Notes: generated by a model from the sequence alone, not told the origin. A stretch of DNA of 64,000 bases from Chitinophagaceae bacterium IBVUCB1 (GCA_002127285.1 NFUW01000002.1:1016744-1080743), one strand, 5' to 3'. Numbered from the stretch's first letter, positions 1 through 8,227 are shown. Numbers and translations are program-made.

Positions 1-201
1 CGTGATGGGGAGTGTGGTTTCGTGCCCTGCCATTACATTGGATGCGCTATCGCCCACTAGCAGTACATCTATACCTGCATCGTCCAGTATGCGTGCCATA
101 GAGAAATCGTATGCCGTGAGCATAGATATTTTTTCGCCTTGCTGCTTCATCACTTGCAGCGTATTAGTGGTAACTTTCGTTATTTCTTTGTGTACAGACA
201 T
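1..201 (-). CDS. panB: Ketopantoate hydroxymethyltransferase PanB (N-terminal fragment)
   Basis: The first 67 codons of a minus-strand gene that runs off the left edge of the window. The translation begins [12 protein letters not shown] and contains [19 protein letters not shown] and [20 protein letters not shown], which match the N-terminal barrel strands of 3-methyl-2-oxobutanoate hydroxymethyltransferase, including the metal-ligand Asp of the VGDS motif. The enzyme makes ketopantoate from alpha-ketoisovalerate and methylene-THF in the cytoplasmic pantothenate/CoA pathway. The ATG at 199-201 is the natural start. A GC-rich palindrome at about 210-231, belonging to the dispersed C-rich repeat family, lies in its 5' leader. 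Identity is secure; the rest of the gene is outside the window. Confidence 0.93.
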   Translation of the reverse strand, partial: MSVHKEITKVTTNTLQVMKQQGEKISMLTAYDFSMARILDDAGIDVLLVGDSASNVMAGHETTLPIT

Positions 202-287
202 AAACTAAAACCCCAAACCCCGAAAGGGGCTTCCTATTGTATAATGAATGTAAAGATAGATATACAATTTGAATAGAATACTTCTTG

Positions 288-749
288 CTATTCAGGTTGT
301 GTGAAGATATATGCTTCGTTATAATCTATGCCGAACTTCTGCAGCATATCTTTGTATTCTTCCAGAAAGCTTGTTTTCTTATGATGTTCTTGTTGGTTGG
401 CAATATAGTTTACCACATTATCCAATTGAGATTTGGAATAAGAGAATGCACCAAAACCATCTTGCCAGTTGAACTTAGTAGGTGTAAGTTTTTCTTTATT
501 AATCCATTCAGAGGATTCGCCTTTTACTACCCGCATCAATTCAGAAATAGATTGCGCAGGATGCAAGCCGATAAGCATGTGCAAATGGTCGGGCATATTA
601 TTTATAGCCAGCATTTTGTGATGATGGTTTTGAACAATGGCGGTTATGTATAGTCGAAGCCTTTCGTCCCATTCGGGTTTTAGCATAGCGGCACGGTATT
701 TTACGGCAAATACAAAGTGAATGTACAGTTGGGTGTATGTGTTTGGCAT
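288..749 (-). CDS. REP-associated tyrosine transposase (Y1_Tnp / IS200-like, RAYT)
   Basis: A 153-residue single-domain Y1 transposase starting MPNTYTQLYIHFVFAVKYR. The HUH metal-binding motif is visible as MPDHLHMLIGL around residue 50. The catalytic tyrosine is expected in VVNYIANQQEHH near the C-terminus, followed by the family-typical HHKKTSFLEEY. I chose the internal ATG at 749; the longer reading frame to 899 would begin inside the upstream REP palindromes and encode a low-complexity leader. Such domesticated, usually single-copy transposases act on REP hairpins through single-stranded DNA. A REP-like cluster lies immediately 5' (about 848-1164), which fits a RAYT rather than an autonomous IS200. 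No left or right IS ends were identified. Confidence 0.88.
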   Translation of the reverse strand: MPNTYTQLYIHFVFAVKYRAAMLKPEWDERLRLYITAIVQNHHHKMLAINNMPDHLHMLIGLHPAQSISELMRVVKGESSEWINKEKLTPTKFNWQDGFGAFSYSKSQLDNVVNYIANQQEHHKKTSFLEEYKDMLQKFGIDYNEAYIFTQPE

Positions 750-847
750 CCGATTGGTATTGACGATACAATTAAATAAGTGTATGTAAATTATATGTTG
801 TTGCACATTGTTTTTGCCCAGATGATTACACACATTGTTTTTGTTCC

Positions 848-1164
848 GATGATTACATATTGTTTTGTCCCTACGGGACAAGAATAAAATAACGAACATC
901 TGGATACAAGTGCTACAAAGCTTTCAGTCCTATGGACTGCTCGTAGTAATCTAATACCCTTGCTTTAAATACCTAAATGCCCCAGCGGGGCTAAAGCTTT
1001 GTAGCATACAAAACCAAAAAAAACTGCCCCAGCGGGGCAGAACATGAACATCACACATTAATTTGCCCAGATGATTACTTATTGTTTTGTCCCTACGGGA
1101 CAAGAATAAAATAATGCACATGTGGCTACAAGTGCTACAAAGCTTTCAGTCCTACGGACTGCTC
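848..1164. repeat. REP-like palindrome cluster upstream of the RAYT gene
   Basis: Two ~95-bp direct repeats (about 848-942 and 1070-1164) share a 17-bp palindrome, TTGTCCCTACGGGACAA, at 865-881 and 1087-1103. Each ends in the head TGCTACAAAGCTTT (911-924, 1133-1146) followed by a palindrome: CAGTCCTATGGACTG at 925-939 and CAGTCCTACGGACTG at 1147-1161. An inverted third unit at 978-1006 has the same head with a different palindrome (CCCCAGCGGGG), and a lone CTGCCCCAGCGGGGCAG sits at 1024-1040. A conserved head plus variable hairpin is the classic REP architecture. The 465-bp gap contains no other gene that I can support. Confidence 0.85.
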
Positions 1165-1214
1165 GCATAATAATATAATATCCTTATTGTGAAAGACATT
1201 CCCCCTTTAGGGGC

Positions 1215-2081
1215 TTAGGGGGTAAACACCTCTGCCGCCATCATCCATGCTTTATTAAATGCTTCTCTGTTGATGGGGATTGCGATGTTATTTTTATCTG
1301 CCCACTGTAGTATGTTTTCGGTGGCTATGTTGCCTACCAGTTCGTCCTCTGCCATCGGGCAGCCGCCTATGCCTTTCATGGCACTATCAAAACGCAGGCA
1401 ACCGTTTGCGTATGCAGTTTGTATTTTTTCTTCCCAAGTATCTGCGGTGCTATGGAAATGCGCACCTATGTGTATGCCCTTAAACTCGGGCACCAGTGTT
1501 TTGAATATATACTCAATATTATCGGGCTTGGCTACGCCTACGGTATCAGACATGGCAATGGTTTTTATACCCATCTGTGCCAACTGCCCTACCCATTTGA
1601 TGGCTACCTCTGCACTATATTCATCGCCATACGGATTGCCAAAACCCATAGATATATATACTACCAATTCTTTGCCATGCTGCACGCATAGCTGTTGTAT
1701 TTCCTCTACCTGCTGTAGCGACTCTGCAATGGTCTTATTGGTATTGCGTAGCTGAAATGTTTCTGATATAGAAAACGGAAAACCGAGATAGTGTATCTGC
1801 TCGTACCCTACGGCTTCTGCTGCACCGCGTGTGTTGGCTATAATGGCTAGCAGCTTGGTATCAACACCGTCCAATTGCAGTTGGGGTATCACCTCTTTGG
1901 TATCGGCAAGCTGCGGTATGGCTTTGGCAGATACGAACGAACCAAAGTCCAACACATCAAAGCCTACCTGTAGCAGTGCGTTCAGGTATTTCACCTTTAC
2001 CGCTGTAGGTATGTGATGCTTCCACCCTTGCATTGCATCGCGGGGGCATTCTATCAATGTTAGTCGTAAGTCGTTAGTCAT
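1215..2081 (-). CDS. mvaB: Hydroxymethylglutaryl-CoA lyase-like protein (HMGL/DRE-TIM family)
   Basis: A 288-residue TIM-barrel protein of the HMG-CoA lyase family, which cleaves HMG-CoA to acetoacetate and acetyl-CoA in leucine degradation. Visible family landmarks are LIECPRDAMQGW near the N-terminus (family 'EVGPRDGLQ', here degenerate), AMSDTVGVAKPDNI, the metal-binding HFH of GAHFHSTADT, and the lyase signature KGIGGCPMAEDELVGN with its active-site Cys. The ATG at 2081 is chosen; an upstream in-frame ATG at 2111 would add ten residues with no similarity. The final codons and stop (TP*) lie inside a TTAGGGGG dispersed repeat, so the C-terminus is repeat-derived. The substrate could be another acyl-CoA in this branch of the family. 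Confidence 0.85.
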   Translation of the reverse strand: MTNDLRLTLIECPRDAMQGWKHHIPTAVKVKYLNALLQVGFDVLDFGSFVSAKAIPQLADTKEVIPQLQLDGVDTKLLAIIANTRGAAEAVGYEQIHYLGFPFSISETFQLRNTNKTIAESLQQVEEIQQLCVQHGKELVVYISMGFGNPYGDEYSAEVAIKWVGQLAQMGIKTIAMSDTVGVAKPDNIEYIFKTLVPEFKGIHIGAHFHSTADTWEEKIQTAYANGCLRFDSAMKGIGGCPMAEDELVGNIATENILQWADKNNIAIPINREAFNKAWMMAAEVFTP

Positions 2082-2149
2082 GAGGAGTGAGTACACTAAA
2101 AAACATATCAAAGATACTGTGCTTGTATGGCATATACTATCAATACATC

Positions 2150-2890
2150 TTATTCTGCTATCATCTCTAAAAACAATTCCATCCCTTTCTTCTTCTCCGC
2201 ATCCAGCAGGTAGTGTATGTTTTGGGTATAGTAGGTGTGCAGGTTGTAATACGGAAAGGGGGTTTGGGCTACAATCTCGTCTATATGCTGCAAGCCCGTT
2301 GCATTGGCTGCGTTGAAGGCAGCCATAAAATCTGCGGGTAGTTCTTTATTGGCTACCCATGCGGCAAACACAAAGGGCAAACCTGTTAGTTCCTTCCACC
2401 CTGCGGCAAGGTCGTAGATGTATTCAAAATTGGTAAGCTGTTTTAATGCCCTGTCGCCGATGATAACGCCTGCCGTAGTACCGTTGATGTAGTCTATATA
2501 ATTTTCGGTAGCGGGTTTTAATACTACGTTCTTCTTCCAAAGCTTTGCCAATAACAACTGCGCCAGCCTTACCGATGTGCGGCTCTGATAATCGAGATAT
2601 AGGGTTTCTATCTCTTCCATCGGCACCATGCTGAAGATGCAAACAGATGCTACATGGCCATCGGCAGCTATACCATAGTCTGCCACTACACGCGCATTGG
2701 GTATGGTAGGTATGGCGGCAACGGGTAGCAGGGCAAGGTCTATATCGCCACGCTGCAATGCGGCGGCTACATTGGCAGGATAGTCTGCCAGCAGTTCTAT
2801 ACGCTCCATCACACTACTGCGCTCTATACCATATAGCAAGGGCTTGGTATTCAAATAACTTACAGGTGCAACTTTTATTTTGGCGTTCAA
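2150..2890 (-). CDS. mqnA: Chorismate dehydratase MqnA (futalosine menaquinone pathway)
   Basis: The translation KIKVAPVSYLNTKPLLYGIE, GDIDLALLPVAAIP, and TAGVIIGDRALKQL is characteristic of MqnA. MqnA folds like a periplasmic binding protein and dehydrates chorismate to 3-[(1-carboxyvinyl)oxy]benzoate, the entry step of futalosine-dependent menaquinone synthesis. The start is a TTG at 2890, giving MNAKIKVAPVSYLN, the usual family N-terminus. An ATG at 2935 would add 15 residues, overlap the divergent rnhA start, and lie upstream of a good -7 promoter box (2907-2915). No other menaquinone gene lies in the window, as is usual for scattered mqn genes in Bacteroidota. Confidence 0.9.
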   Translation of the reverse strand: MNAKIKVAPVSYLNTKPLLYGIERSSVMERIELLADYPANVAAALQRGDIDLALLPVAAIPTIPNARVVADYGIAADGHVASVCIFSMVPMEEIETLYLDYQSRTSVRLAQLLLAKLWKKNVVLKPATENYIDYINGTTAGVIIGDRALKQLTNFEYIYDLAAGWKELTGLPFVFAAWVANKELPADFMAAFNAANATGLQHIDEIVAQTPFPYYNLHTYYTQNIHYLLDAEKKKGMELFLEMIAE

Positions 2891-2906
2891 CAGACTAAAT
2901 TTGGGC

Positions 2907-2915
2907 GCAAAGATA
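2907..2915 (-). promoter_or_regulatory. Bacteroidota -7 promoter box for mqnA
   Basis: On the minus strand this reads TATCTTTGC, a full match to the TAnnTTTG -7 consensus. It lies 17 nt upstream of the TTG start and downstream of the alternative ATG, so it supports the shorter MqnA. Confidence 0.6.
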
Positions 2916-2933
2916 GTACTCGCTACCCAATAC

Positions 2934-3398
2934 ATGCCTCAACAACTGATAATTTATACAGACGGCGCATCTCGTGGCAACCCCGGCCCCGGTGGCTATG
3001 GCATTGTGATGCAATGGGGGCAAACCCGCAAAGAGTTTTCGCAGGGATTTCGCAAAACTACCAACAACCGTATGGAACTGATGGCGGTAATTGTAGCACT
3101 GCAAATGCTGACGCGCGACGGGCTGGATGTAGTTATATACAGCGATAGCAGCTATGTGGTAAACGCCATAGACAAAGGCTGGATATGGGGATGGATAAAG
3201 AAAGGCTGGAAAGACGTGAAGAACCCCGACTTGTGGCAGCAATACCTGACCTGCCATAGCAAGCACCGTATCAAATTTGTATGGGTAAAAGGACATGCCA
3301 ACAACCCCATGAACAATCGCTGCGACGAACTGGCTACCGCTGCCGCCGATAGCGGTCAATGGCTGGTAGATGAGGGCTACGAGGCGGTGAATGGTTGA
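2934..3398 (+). CDS. rnhA: Ribonuclease HI
   Basis: A 154-residue cytoplasmic endonuclease that degrades the RNA strand of RNA-DNA hybrids. The catalytic DEDD residues are in place: Asp of IIYTDGASRGNPGPGGYG, Glu of NNRMELMAVIVAL, Asp of VIYSDSSYVVNAI, and Asp of NNRCDELATAAA. The basic handle region WIKKGWKDVKNPDLW is present, so this is the E. coli-like type with the substrate-binding loop. Length and order of elements are normal. The ATG at 2934 overlaps the alternative mqnA ATG head to head. Confidence 0.95.
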   Translation: MPQQLIIYTDGASRGNPGPGGYGIVMQWGQTRKEFSQGFRKTTNNRMELMAVIVALQMLTRDGLDVVIYSDSSYVVNAIDKGWIWGWIKKGWKDVKNPDLWQQYLTCHSKHRIKFVWVKGHANNPMNNRCDELATAAADSGQWLVDEGYEAVNG

Positions 3399-3447
3399 TT
3401 GGATAATTGGATAATAGAGATGGAAGGGATGCGCAAATATTAATTAA

Positions 3448-3525
3448 AGCTCCCCTGAAAGGGGATTTAGGGGTAACCACTCGCAACGAGCAAACACTCA
3501 TTTCACGAGATTGCTTCGTCTCTTT
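3448..3525. repeat. Dispersed repeats: C-rich palindrome plus GAAGCAATCTC-type repeat
   Basis: At 3448-3478 there is CCCCTGAAAGGGG followed by ATTTAGGGGT, a copy of the C-rich repeat family also seen at about 1200, 38200, 38610 and 54715. Immediately next, at 3480-3525, is a copy of the 'CTCATTTCACGAGATTGCTTCGTC' type repeat, also seen near 20890, 21290, 38270, 38550 and 60300. The second copy forms the 3' end of the neighbouring minus-strand gene. Confidence 0.75.
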
Positions 3526-3806
3526 CTTCTATGCTGTATGTACAATACTGATACTATTAAGTAAAGCAAAGTGCTTAATATACTCATTGGCACAACAAAA
3601 GCCATAGTCCATAATATCTTATACGATACTTTATTGCTGCTATTTAATACTTCTGCAATAGACAAGGTTGAAAAAACTACACCTGCTACACCTCCTACTA
3701 TCCATATTGGTACACCATACGGCCAATGCTGTATTTTAAATAGTATACCGATAATAAGCAGTACTACACTCAATACATACGATGCCCTGATGACTGTATC
3801 TTTCAT
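3498..3806 (-). CDS. GldL-related small membrane protein
   Basis: A 102-residue protein starting MKDTVIRASYVLS, with two to three predicted membrane helices: about residues 8-22, 32-52 and 66-90. The stretch IIGILFKIQHWPYG matches the conserved helix-loop motif (FKI.HWPG/YG) of GldL, the inner-membrane motor partner of GldM in T9SS. This protein is much shorter than GldL and stands alone, so it is a paralogue of unknown role. The C-terminal SNLVK and stop codon are encoded by a dispersed intergenic repeat, suggesting the original 3' end was replaced. Codons upstream of 3806 add only MLTLYI. Confidence 0.6.
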   Translation of the reverse strand: MKDTVIRASYVLSVVLLIIGILFKIQHWPYGVPIWIVGGVAGVVFSTLSIAEVLNSSNKVSYKILWTMAFVVPMSILSTLLYLIVSVLYIQHRRKRRSNLVK

Positions 3807-3839
3807 TATGTACAAAGTAAGCAAATTGCGGCACTACAA

Positions 3840-4484
3840 CTATACCATCCCCAACTCAAACTCCGCCATACTCCTTAGCTTGGCATCTGCTATGGCAAAG
3901 CGGGGGTCGTTGTAATGGGCGGGTTCGGGTACGGCTACCACCTTCATACGGGCAGCCTTGCCTGCTATCACGCCATTGATGGAGTCTTCGAGTACCAAAC
4001 ATTGCAGGGGCAATGCACCAAGCTGATTGGCACAATGCAGAAACACCGCAGGGTGTGGCTTACCCAGTTCCACCTCGTCGGCAGATGTGATGCAGTCGAA
4101 ATAATGCTTTATGCTAAAATGTTCTACCAACGCATTTATCATGCGTATGGGCGATGAGGATGCCAGCCCTATTTTATAGCCGTTTGTTTTCAACAGTTCC
4201 AACGCCTGCACTACCCCATCCATCACCCTACCCTGCGCTATGGTCAGGGCTATAATGTCGTCCAGTATTTCTTCGGCTACTTCTTCCGATGTTTTTCCCT
4301 GCCAAGGGTATTTTACCGCCCAATAAGCCGTTACCTCGTATATATGAAAGCCGCGTGTGTCTTTAAATCGTTCTTGGGTTACGGGTATGCCATGCCGCTG
4401 TGCTATACGCAGCATACTGATGCCCCATAGGGGTTCGGTATCAAACAGCAACCCGTCCATATCAAACAGCACGGTATTTATCAT
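3840..4484 (-). CDS. hxpB: HAD-family sugar-phosphatase, HxpB/YniC-like
   Basis: A 214-residue HAD phosphatase of the beta-phosphoglucomutase-like subgroup. Motif I is LFDMDGLLFDTEPLWG with both Asp residues, motif II Ser lies in IGLASSSPIRMIN, motif III Lys in VELGKPHPAVFLHCA, and motif IV acid in LVLEDSINGVIAGKAARM. The sequence order and wording closely resemble E. coli hexitol phosphatase B (FDMDGLL.D.EPLW, LASASP, KPHP, EDSVNG, NDPRF). It most likely hydrolyses small sugar phosphates in the cytoplasm. The exact substrate is inferred from similarity only. Confidence 0.85.
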   Translation of the reverse strand: MINTVLFDMDGLLFDTEPLWGISMLRIAQRHGIPVTQERFKDTRGFHIYEVTAYWAVKYPWQGKTSEEVAEEILDDIIALTIAQGRVMDGVVQALELLKTNGYKIGLASSSPIRMINALVEHFSIKHYFDCITSADEVELGKPHPAVFLHCANQLGALPLQCLVLEDSINGVIAGKAARMKVVAVPEPAHYNDPRFAIADAKLRSMAEFELGMV

Positions 4485-4588
4485 ATATCTGGCTTATTTA
4501 CCCGCAAATATCTGCTCTGCGGGTGATATTGTGGGTGAAATTATCGGCATTGTGGTTAATTAACATCTTATAATACCGTTCTATCAGT

Positions 4589-4597
4589 TATTTTTGC
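4589..4597 (+). promoter_or_regulatory. -7 promoter box for the M16 protease pair
   Basis: TATTTTTGC fits the Bacteroidota -7 consensus TAnnTTTG and ends 17 nt before the ATG at 4615. Confidence 0.55.
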
Positions 4598-4614
4598 GCC
4601 AAATCTTTTTAATT

Positions 4615-5949
4615 ATGAAGCGCAAAGCTTTCTATGCCATGATGTTGGGAGCATCGTTGCTCGCTAACACAGCAAAAGCAGAAGGAAACATCAAGTTTAC
4701 CGAATTCGACCTGCCCAACGGGCTGCACGTTATCCTGCACGAAGACCACGCAACACCCATCGTGTGCGTATCGGTTATGTATCATGTAGGTTCTAAAAAC
4801 GAAGACCCCCAACGTACGGGTTTCGCTCACTTCTTCGAGCATCTGCTGTTTGAAGGCAGCACCAATATAGGCCGTGGCGAATACATGAAGATGGTACAAG
4901 CCGCAGGCGGACAGCTAAACGCCAACACATCTCAAGACCGTACTTATTATTACGAGGTGCTGCCGTCTAACCAACTGGAGCTGGCATTGTGGATGGAAAG
5001 CGAGCGTATGTTTCAAGCCAAGATAGATATGGTGGGTGTAGAAACACAACGCAAAGTAGTAAAGGAAGAAAAGAAACAACGCTACGACAATACGCCTTAT
5101 GGCCAATTGCTGAACTGCGTGTATGAAAACGCATATACCAAACACCCCTACCGCTGGAGCCCCATCGGCAAGGAGCAATACATAGACCAAGCCAAACTGG
5201 AAGAGTTTATGGATTTCTACAAAACCTTCTACGTACCCAACAATGCGGTACTGTCTATAGCGGGCGATTTGGATGTTGCTAAAACAAAAGAACTGATAAC
5301 CAAATACTTTGGAGAAATACCTAAAGGTACAAAAGCAATACCCCGCCCTACAGAAGTAGAGCCTGCACAAACAGCCGAGAAGCGTGTAGAGTTTTTTGAC
5401 AATGTGCAGCTACCCGCTACCATCGTAGCCTACCATACACCCAAGATGGGTACAGACGATTGGTATGCTATGCAACTGCTGACACAAATGCTGTCGCAGG
5501 GCAAAAGCTCTCGTTTCCAGAAAGAGATAGTAGAGAAGCAACAAAAAGGACTGGCAGTAGGTGCGTTTATGATACCTAACGAAGACCCGGGCGTTGCCTT
5601 TATGTACGGCATAACGAATGCAGGCGTTAAGCCCGAAGACTTGGAAAAATCTATGATTGCAGAAGTGGAAAAAGTAAAAACAGCCCTGATATCTGACGAA
5701 GAATACCAGAAGCTGATGAATCAGGCAGAGAACGATTTCGTATCTCAAAACCAACGTGTAGCGGGTATAGCAGAAAACTTGGCTACTTACTACACTTACT
5801 TCCGCAATGCCGACCTCATCAACACCGAGTTATCAAAATATACCAAGATAAGCAAAGAAGACCTGAAGCGCGTTGCGAACAAATACTTTACTAAAGAAAA
5901 CAGGCTGGTAGTACATTACTTACCTAAGTCGCAACAAAAGAAAGGATAA
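4615..5949 (+). CDS. M16 family zinc metalloprotease (catalytic subunit type)
   Basis: A 444-residue secreted protein starting MKRKAFYAMMLG with a signal peptide ending near NTAKAEG. It carries the inverted zinc motif HFFEH (HxxEH) in GFAHFFEHLLFEGSTN, and the distal zinc-ligand glutamate is expected in the VVKEEKKQRYDNTPYG region. The architecture is one M16 half, an N-terminal peptidase domain plus a C-terminal M16_C domain. The next gene, 39 bp downstream on the same strand, encodes an M16 half lacking the zinc motif. The two probably form a heterodimeric clam-shell like mitochondrial MPP or bacterial PqqF-type pairs. ATG at 4615 is preferred over the frame opening at 4594, as it gives a clean signal peptide. 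Confidence 0.92.
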   Translation: MKRKAFYAMMLGASLLANTAKAEGNIKFTEFDLPNGLHVILHEDHATPIVCVSVMYHVGSKNEDPQRTGFAHFFEHLLFEGSTNIGRGEYMKMVQAAGGQLNANTSQDRTYYYEVLPSNQLELALWMESERMFQAKIDMVGVETQRKVVKEEKKQRYDNTPYGQLLNCVYENAYTKHPYRWSPIGKEQYIDQAKLEEFMDFYKTFYVPNNAVLSIAGDLDVAKTKELITKYFGEIPKGTKAIPRPTEVEPAQTAEKRVEFFDNVQLPATIVAYHTPKMGTDDWYAMQLLTQMLSQGKSSRFQKEIVEKQQKGLAVGAFMIPNEDPGVAFMYGITNAGVKPEDLEKSMIAEVEKVKTALISDEEYQKLMNQAENDFVSQNQRVAGIAENLATYYTYFRNADLINTELSKYTKISKEDLKRVANKYFTKENRLVVHYLPKSQQKKG

Positions 5950-5988
5950 TCCATTTTTCAAAACACAAGCTTCAACTGTATTAATAAA

Positions 5989-8082
5989 ATGAAAAAGTTA
6001 ACACTCTCTATATTATCACTGGCAGTTGCCATCAGCGCATCTGCACAGAAGTTAGACCGCAGCATACGCCCCAAAGCAGGGCCTGCCCCCGAGGTGAAGC
6101 TGGGCGAACCCCAAAGCTTTACGCTGGCAAACGGCTTGCGCGTATTTGTGGTAGAAAAGCACAAACTGCCTGTAGTTAGCATCAGCATACAATTAGATGT
6201 ACGCCCTGCACTGGAAGGCGAAAGCGCAGGCTATAGCAGCATGGTGGGCGAACTGCTGACAAGCGGCACTAAAACCCGCAGCAACGAGCAACTGGCAAAA
6301 GAAATAGACTATATAGGTGCCAATATCAACGCATCCAGCACCAGCGTATATGCAGGTGGCCTTAAAAAGCATGTGGGCAAGATGATGGAACTGATGGCGG
6401 ATATGACTATCAATTCAGACTTCAAACAAGAGGAAGCAGATAAGATTAAAAAGCGCACCCTATCAGGTCTTGAAGCCAGCAAGAATGAACCCGATGATAT
6501 GCTGAACAATGTGAGCGCATCACTCAACTTTGGCAAGCAACATCCGTATGGCGAGGTAGTAACAGACGTTACTGCCGCTAAAATGACATTGGAAGACTGC
6601 AAGAAATATTACAGCACATACTTCCGTCCCAATGTAGCCTATATGGCTGTTATCGGCGACATCACCGTTGGCGAAGCGAAAGAACTGATAGAAAAACACT
6701 TTGGCAAATGGCAGAAGGCAGAAGTACCCGTTGCTACATACAGCAACCCTACCGCACCTGCCAAAACCAATGTAGCATTCGTACCACGAGAGGCTGCTGT
6801 GCAGAGCGTTATCAACGTTACCTACCCGATAGACCTGAAGCCCGGTGAGCCCGATGTTATCAAAACACGTGTTGCCAACTCTATACTGGGTGGTGGTTCT
6901 AACGGTCGTTTGTTCCTGAACCTGCGCGAGAAACACGCATGGACGTATGGCTCTTATTCTTCTATCTCTCAAGACGATTTGAAAGGCAACTTTACCGCTT
7001 ATGCCAAATGCCGCAACGCGGTGAGCGATAGTGCATTGGCAGAGATACTGGTAGAGATGAACCGCCTGCAAAACGAAAAAGTAGGTGCGGAAGAATTGCA
7101 AAACCACCTCAACTACCTGTCTGGCAGCTTTGCCATAGGTTTAGAGAATGCGCAGACTATAGCGCAGTATGCCATCAATATAGAGCGTTATAAAATGCCT
7201 AAAGATTACTACCAAAACTATCTGAAAAACCTGAACGCCGTTACTGCCGATGATATACAGAACGTAGCGCGTAAATATATTACTGCAAGCAACGCACACA
7301 TAGTAGTAGTAGGTGCCAAAGGCGATGTAGATAAAACATTGACACGATTTGACAGCGATGGCAAACTGGACTATTACGATAACTACGGCAACCCGCTGAA
7401 AGCTGCTGAAACCAAAGCAGCACCTGCCAGCATTACTGCCGACGAGATATTAAAGAAATACATTGCAGCAATAGGTGGCGAAAAAGCCATCACCAGTATC
7501 AAAGATATTAAGACGGTAACAAAAGCTAAGATGGATGCAGGCGGACAGGAAATGACACTGACTGTTACTGAAATGAAAAAGAACGGCAAGCTGAAATCTA
7601 CCGTTGAGGCAATGGGTATGACATTCCAGAAGAAAGTATTTGATGGTACAAAAGGCTATGAAGAGCAGCAAGGGCAAAAACAGGAAATGGATGCAGACGC
7701 GATAGCATCTGCTAAAGAAGAAGCAGACATTGCTGCCGAACTAAACCCTGCTAAATACGGCAATAAGCGCACGGTAAAAGGCATGGAAACCCTGAATGGT
7801 GCGGAAGTGTATGCTGTAGAAAATATGGATGCTAAAGGCAAAAAATCTACTGAATACTACGATGTAAAAACAGGCTATTTAGTTAAAAACGTAGCTACCG
7901 AAGAAATGCAGGGACAGTCTATGACCATGATAACCGAATACGGCGACTATAAAGAAGTACCCGGCGGTAATGGTTATAAAATACCACACAGTGTAAAACA
8001 ATCTGCTGGCGGACAAACCATCCCCGGCAAGGTAGAAACTGTAGAAGTAAACAAAAACATACCTGACAGCGAGTTTAATTAA
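5989..8082 (+). CDS. M16 peptidase-like protein, catalytically inactive, with C-terminal extra domain
   Basis: A 697-residue secreted protein (signal peptide MKKLTLSILSLAVAISASAQ). Residues about 35-460 are an M16 fold, but the region equivalent to HxxEH reads GYSSMVGELLTSGT, so zinc ligands are missing. The substrate-binding glycine-rich loop SILGGGSNGRLFLNLREKH is kept, as in MPP-alpha-type subunits. Residues about 480-697 form an extra domain (beginning ITADEILKKYIAAIGGEKA) resembling LolA-like outer-membrane lipoprotein-sorting folds common in Bacteroidota. It follows the active M16 gene and probably forms its non-catalytic partner. A terminator follows. Confidence 0.88.
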   Translation: MKKLTLSILSLAVAISASAQKLDRSIRPKAGPAPEVKLGEPQSFTLANGLRVFVVEKHKLPVVSISIQLDVRPALEGESAGYSSMVGELLTSGTKTRSNEQLAKEIDYIGANINASSTSVYAGGLKKHVGKMMELMADMTINSDFKQEEADKIKKRTLSGLEASKNEPDDMLNNVSASLNFGKQHPYGEVVTDVTAAKMTLEDCKKYYSTYFRPNVAYMAVIGDITVGEAKELIEKHFGKWQKAEVPVATYSNPTAPAKTNVAFVPREAAVQSVINVTYPIDLKPGEPDVIKTRVANSILGGGSNGRLFLNLREKHAWTYGSYSSISQDDLKGNFTAYAKCRNAVSDSALAEILVEMNRLQNEKVGAEELQNHLNYLSGSFAIGLENAQTIAQYAINIERYKMPKDYYQNYLKNLNAVTADDIQNVARKYITASNAHIVVVGAKGDVDKTLTRFDSDGKLDYYDNYGNPLKAAETKAAPASITADEILKKYIAAIGGEKAITSIKDIKTVTKAKMDAGGQEMTLTVTEMKKNGKLKSTVEAMGMTFQKKVFDGTKGYEEQQGQKQEMDADAIASAKEEADIAAELNPAKYGNKRTVKGMETLNGAEVYAVENMDAKGKKSTEYYDVKTGYLVKNVATEEMQGQSMTMITEYGDYKEVPGGNGYKIPHSVKQSAGGQTIPGKVETVEVNKNIPDSEFN

Positions 8083-8102
8083 TCATTAAACAAAATTCAT
8101 AT

Positions 8103-8133
8103 ACAAAGCCACCTCTATACGGGGTGGTTTTGT
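8103..8133 (+). terminator. Rho-independent terminator after the M16 pair
   Basis: The stem ACAAAGCCACC / GGTGGTTTTGT brackets a loop of about nine nucleotides and is followed by a T-rich run. It lies just after the stop at 8082. Confidence 0.75.
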
Positions 8134-8199
8134 TGTTTATATTATAAGCCTATCAACATTTTTAACCCCTCATTAGGATAGCCATAACTGCCTTTATAT

Positions 8200-8208
8200 T
8201 ACCTTTGC
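8200..8208 (+). promoter_or_regulatory. -7 promoter box for miaB
   Basis: TACCTTTGC, a perfect TAnnTTTG match, 20 nt upstream of the miaB ATG. Confidence 0.65.
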
Positions 8209-8227
8209 ACAAACCGAAACTGAAAAT

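Noticed and set aside
288-899. Longer 203-codon version of the transposase
   Set aside because: The extra 50 residues are translated from REP palindromes. The family N-terminus begins at the ATG at 749.
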